A DNA stretch of 7,777 nt from Spirochaetota bacterium (GTDB taxonomy: Bacteria; Spirochaetota; UBA12135; COTS27). Below are positions 6,196-7,777 of this stretch, one piece after another (positions within the stretch are counted from its first letter, which is position 1; every line of letters begins with the position of its first letter). The notes beneath the pieces were generated by a model. That model had not been told where the DNA came from. It did no database searches and was given only the letters and a program-made list of their open reading frames with translations. Both the position numbers and the translations under genes were made by a program. The stretch spans positions 1 through 7,777 of the forward strand of contig JAUXHF010000088.1 of NCBI GenBank assembly GCA_030621685.1, written 5' to 3'.

Positions 6196-6204
6196 ACTTT
6201 TGCT

Positions 6205-7719
6205 ATGAAAAAATATGAAATAAAAGTATATCCATCTAAAGTAGCCTTGCCCAAAAAAGAGCAGCTAGCCTACCGGCTAGCAGAGCTAGCTTGCGGAGAA
6301 GCTCCGCTAAACAAGGCTGCGGGAGAAATGGCCAAAAACCGTATTTTAGATAATGCTGCTGTGGCAGCGGCAGCGCTTAATCGGCGTCCTGTAACGGTAG
6401 CCAGAGAAATGGCCTTAGCTAGAAAAACAAGTAAAGGGGCTACTCTTTTTGGTGTTTCTGCCAATCATGCCTTGGTGCATCCCGAATGGGCGGCATGGGC
6501 TAATGGGGTTGCCGTGCGTGAACTTGACTTCCACGATACCTTTCTTGCCGCCGATTATGCCCATCCCGGTGATAGCATTCCTGCGCTCATCGCCATAGCT
6601 CAATATGCTAAGCTCCCCAATATTCAGGGCCTTTCGCTGTTAAAAGGAATTCTTACAGCCTACGAAATACATATAGCCTTAGTAAAAAGCATTTGTTTGC
6701 ATAAGCATGCCATAGATCATATTTTGCATGTAACACCGTCCATAGTTGCTGGGCTTGCTGCCATGCTTTCGCTTCCTGTAGATATAACCTATCAGGCTAT
6801 AGGCCAGGCCCTGCATGTTAGCCTAGCTACAAGGCAGTCACGCAAGGGAGAAATCTCATCATGGAAAGCCTATGCCCCAGCGCATGCCGGCAAACTTGCT
6901 ATAGAGTGCCTTGATAGGGCTATGCGCGGCGAGTCTTCGCCCAGCCCCATTTATGAAGGCGAGGACAGTGTTATCGCCTCTGTGCTTGATGGTCCTCTTG
7001 GGAAATATACCATTGAACTACCCGAGGCTGGCGAAGCGCATGTGGCTATCTTAGAGAGCTATACGAAAGAATATTCAGCAGAATATCAGTCGCAAGCACT
7101 TATCGATTTGGCCTTTGAGCTAAGAAAGGAAATAAGCAACCTTGAAGACATAGAATCTCTATGCATTCACACCTCTCACCACACGCATAAGGTAATAGGC
7201 ACGGGATCAAACGATCCGCAGAAATTTGACCCCAAGGCCTCTCGTGAAACCTTAGATCATTCAATCATGTATATTGTAGCCGTAGCTCTAGAAGATGGCT
7301 ACTGGCATCATATTCATTCATATACAAAAGAGCGGGCAAATCGTAGTTCTACTCTTTCGCTATGGCAGAAAATATCAACACTTGAAGATCCAAAATGGAC
7401 AGCGCTTTACCATGAAAGTGAATATAAGAAAAAAGCCTTTGGCGGAAAATTTGAGCTTAGGTTTAAAGATGGTAGCGTGAAATTTTTCGAGAAAAAAATA
7501 GCTGATGCCCACCCTTATGGCGCAAGGCCTTTTGGAACGAAGGCCTATATTAATAAATTCAAAGTTCTTACAGAAGACATCGTAGAAGCAGCCGAGAAAG
7601 ATCGTTTTATCGAAACCAGCTTAAGCCTAGAAAAGCTAACAAAGGAGCAGCTTTTAGGACTTCATTTTGTAGTGCCTCAAGAGAAACTTTTAGCACTTAA
7701 TACCAGCGGTTTATTATAA
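6205..7719 (+). CDS. prpD: MmgE/PrpD-family 2-methylcitrate dehydratase
   Basis: PrpD is the cofactor-free dehydratase of the methylcitrate cycle, turning 2-methylcitrate into 2-methyl-cis-aconitate during propionate breakdown in the cytoplasm. The 504-residue length fits the family (about 480-505). Family blocks in order are ELDFHDTF near 110, HPGDSIPA at 120-127, the ARQSRKGEISSWKAYAPAHA-like loop around R210-K221, YEGED at 250-254, KFDPKASRETLDHSIMYIVA with Asp351 and His352, and ALEDGYWHH. These are core positions of bona fide PrpD rather than a remote MmgE paralogue, but substrate choice within the family cannot be read from sequence. No prpB or prpC is in the window. The ATG at 6205 has no ribosome binding site, yet the N-terminus fits the family and upstream stops prevent extension. 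The 3' end is echoed in two downstream copies. Confidence 0.93.
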   Translation: MKKYEIKVYPSKVALPKKEQLAYRLAELACGEAPLNKAAGEMAKNRILDNAAVAAAALNRRPVTVAREMALARKTSKGATLFGVSANHALVHPEWAAWANGVAVRELDFHDTFLAADYAHPGDSIPALIAIAQYAKLPNIQGLSLLKGILTAYEIHIALVKSICLHKHAIDHILHVTPSIVAGLAAMLSLPVDITYQAIGQALHVSLATRQSRKGEISSWKAYAPAHAGKLAIECLDRAMRGESSPSPIYEGEDSVIASVLDGPLGKYTIELPEAGEAHVAILESYTKEYSAEYQSQALIDLAFELRKEISNLEDIESLCIHTSHHTHKVIGTGSNDPQKFDPKASRETLDHSIMYIVAVALEDGYWHHIHSYTKERANRSSTLSLWQKISTLEDPKWTALYHESEYKKKAFGGKFELRFKDGSVKFFEKKIADAHPYGARPFGTKAYINKFKVLTEDIVEAAEKDRFIETSLSLEKLTKEQLLGLHFVVPQEKLLALNTSGLL

Positions 7720-7777
7720 ATTTCTGGCGCTTAACACGAGAGGGTTATTATAAATTTCTGGCGCTTAACACGAGAGG
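7687..7777. repeat. Tandem copies of the prpD 3' end, 34-bp period, running off the window
   Basis: The last eleven codons of prpD (7687-7719) encode LLALNTSGLL and a stop. After one extra A at 7720, bases 7721-7753 encode FLALNTRGLL and a stop in a shifted frame. Bases 7754-7777 repeat that second copy exactly until the window ends. The gene copy and the first downstream copy match at 25 of 33 bases, and six of the eight differences are synonymous. The two downstream copies are identical over the 24 bases visible. Confidence 0.9.

Overview
This is a moderately AT-rich bacterial chromosome segment with seven recognisable genes. In order they are a CcsA-type cytochrome c biogenesis protein (+), a CPBP-type membrane protein (+), a DUF3179 lipoprotein (-), the ribosomal cluster rplU-prp-rpmA (+), and a PrpD/MmgE-family 2-methylcitrate dehydratase (+). 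The DUF3179 gene converges with the CPBP gene and diverges from rplU. There are no tRNA or rRNA genes, no CRISPR array, no transposase and no phage genes.

Organism: a Prp-like gene between L21 and L27 is typical of Firmicutes and of some other phyla, including spirochaetes as far as I recall. L27 here lacks the Firmicutes-type N-terminal extension. A relaxed lipobox ending in Ser-Ala-Cys and system II cytochrome c assembly would fit a diderm such as a member of the Spirochaetota. This placement is an inference of moderate strength and no single gene proves it.

Layout: positions 1-90 are a five-unit 18-bp tandem repeat that is open in the ccsA frame and runs off the left edge. ccsA and the CPBP gene follow, separated by 119 bp with AT-rich hairpins and a T run. 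A 137-bp convergent gap with small palindromes leads to the DUF3179 gene. The 315-bp divergent gap holds a four-unit 12-bp tandem repeat and a perfect TATAAT box ahead of rplU. rplU and prp overlap by 8 bp and rpmA follows after 61 bp, so the three probably form one operon. Where obg often follows rpmA, this genome instead has a 300-bp spacer made of two copies of a roughly 145-bp unit, then prpD. The last 91 bases are three tandem versions of the prpD 3' end.

The main theme of the hunt is tandem repetition at gene boundaries, seen at four places with units of 12, 18, 34 and about 145 bp. The most informative case is the prpD tail. The two copies after the stop codon still read as the protein's last ten residues, and most of their differences from the gene are synonymous, so they look like the remains of a divergent prpD allele. 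A second point is a Prp-like protease that keeps its His and Cys but has an altered active-site loop, next to an L27 with no extension to cleave. I see no clear new defence or mobile system in this window.
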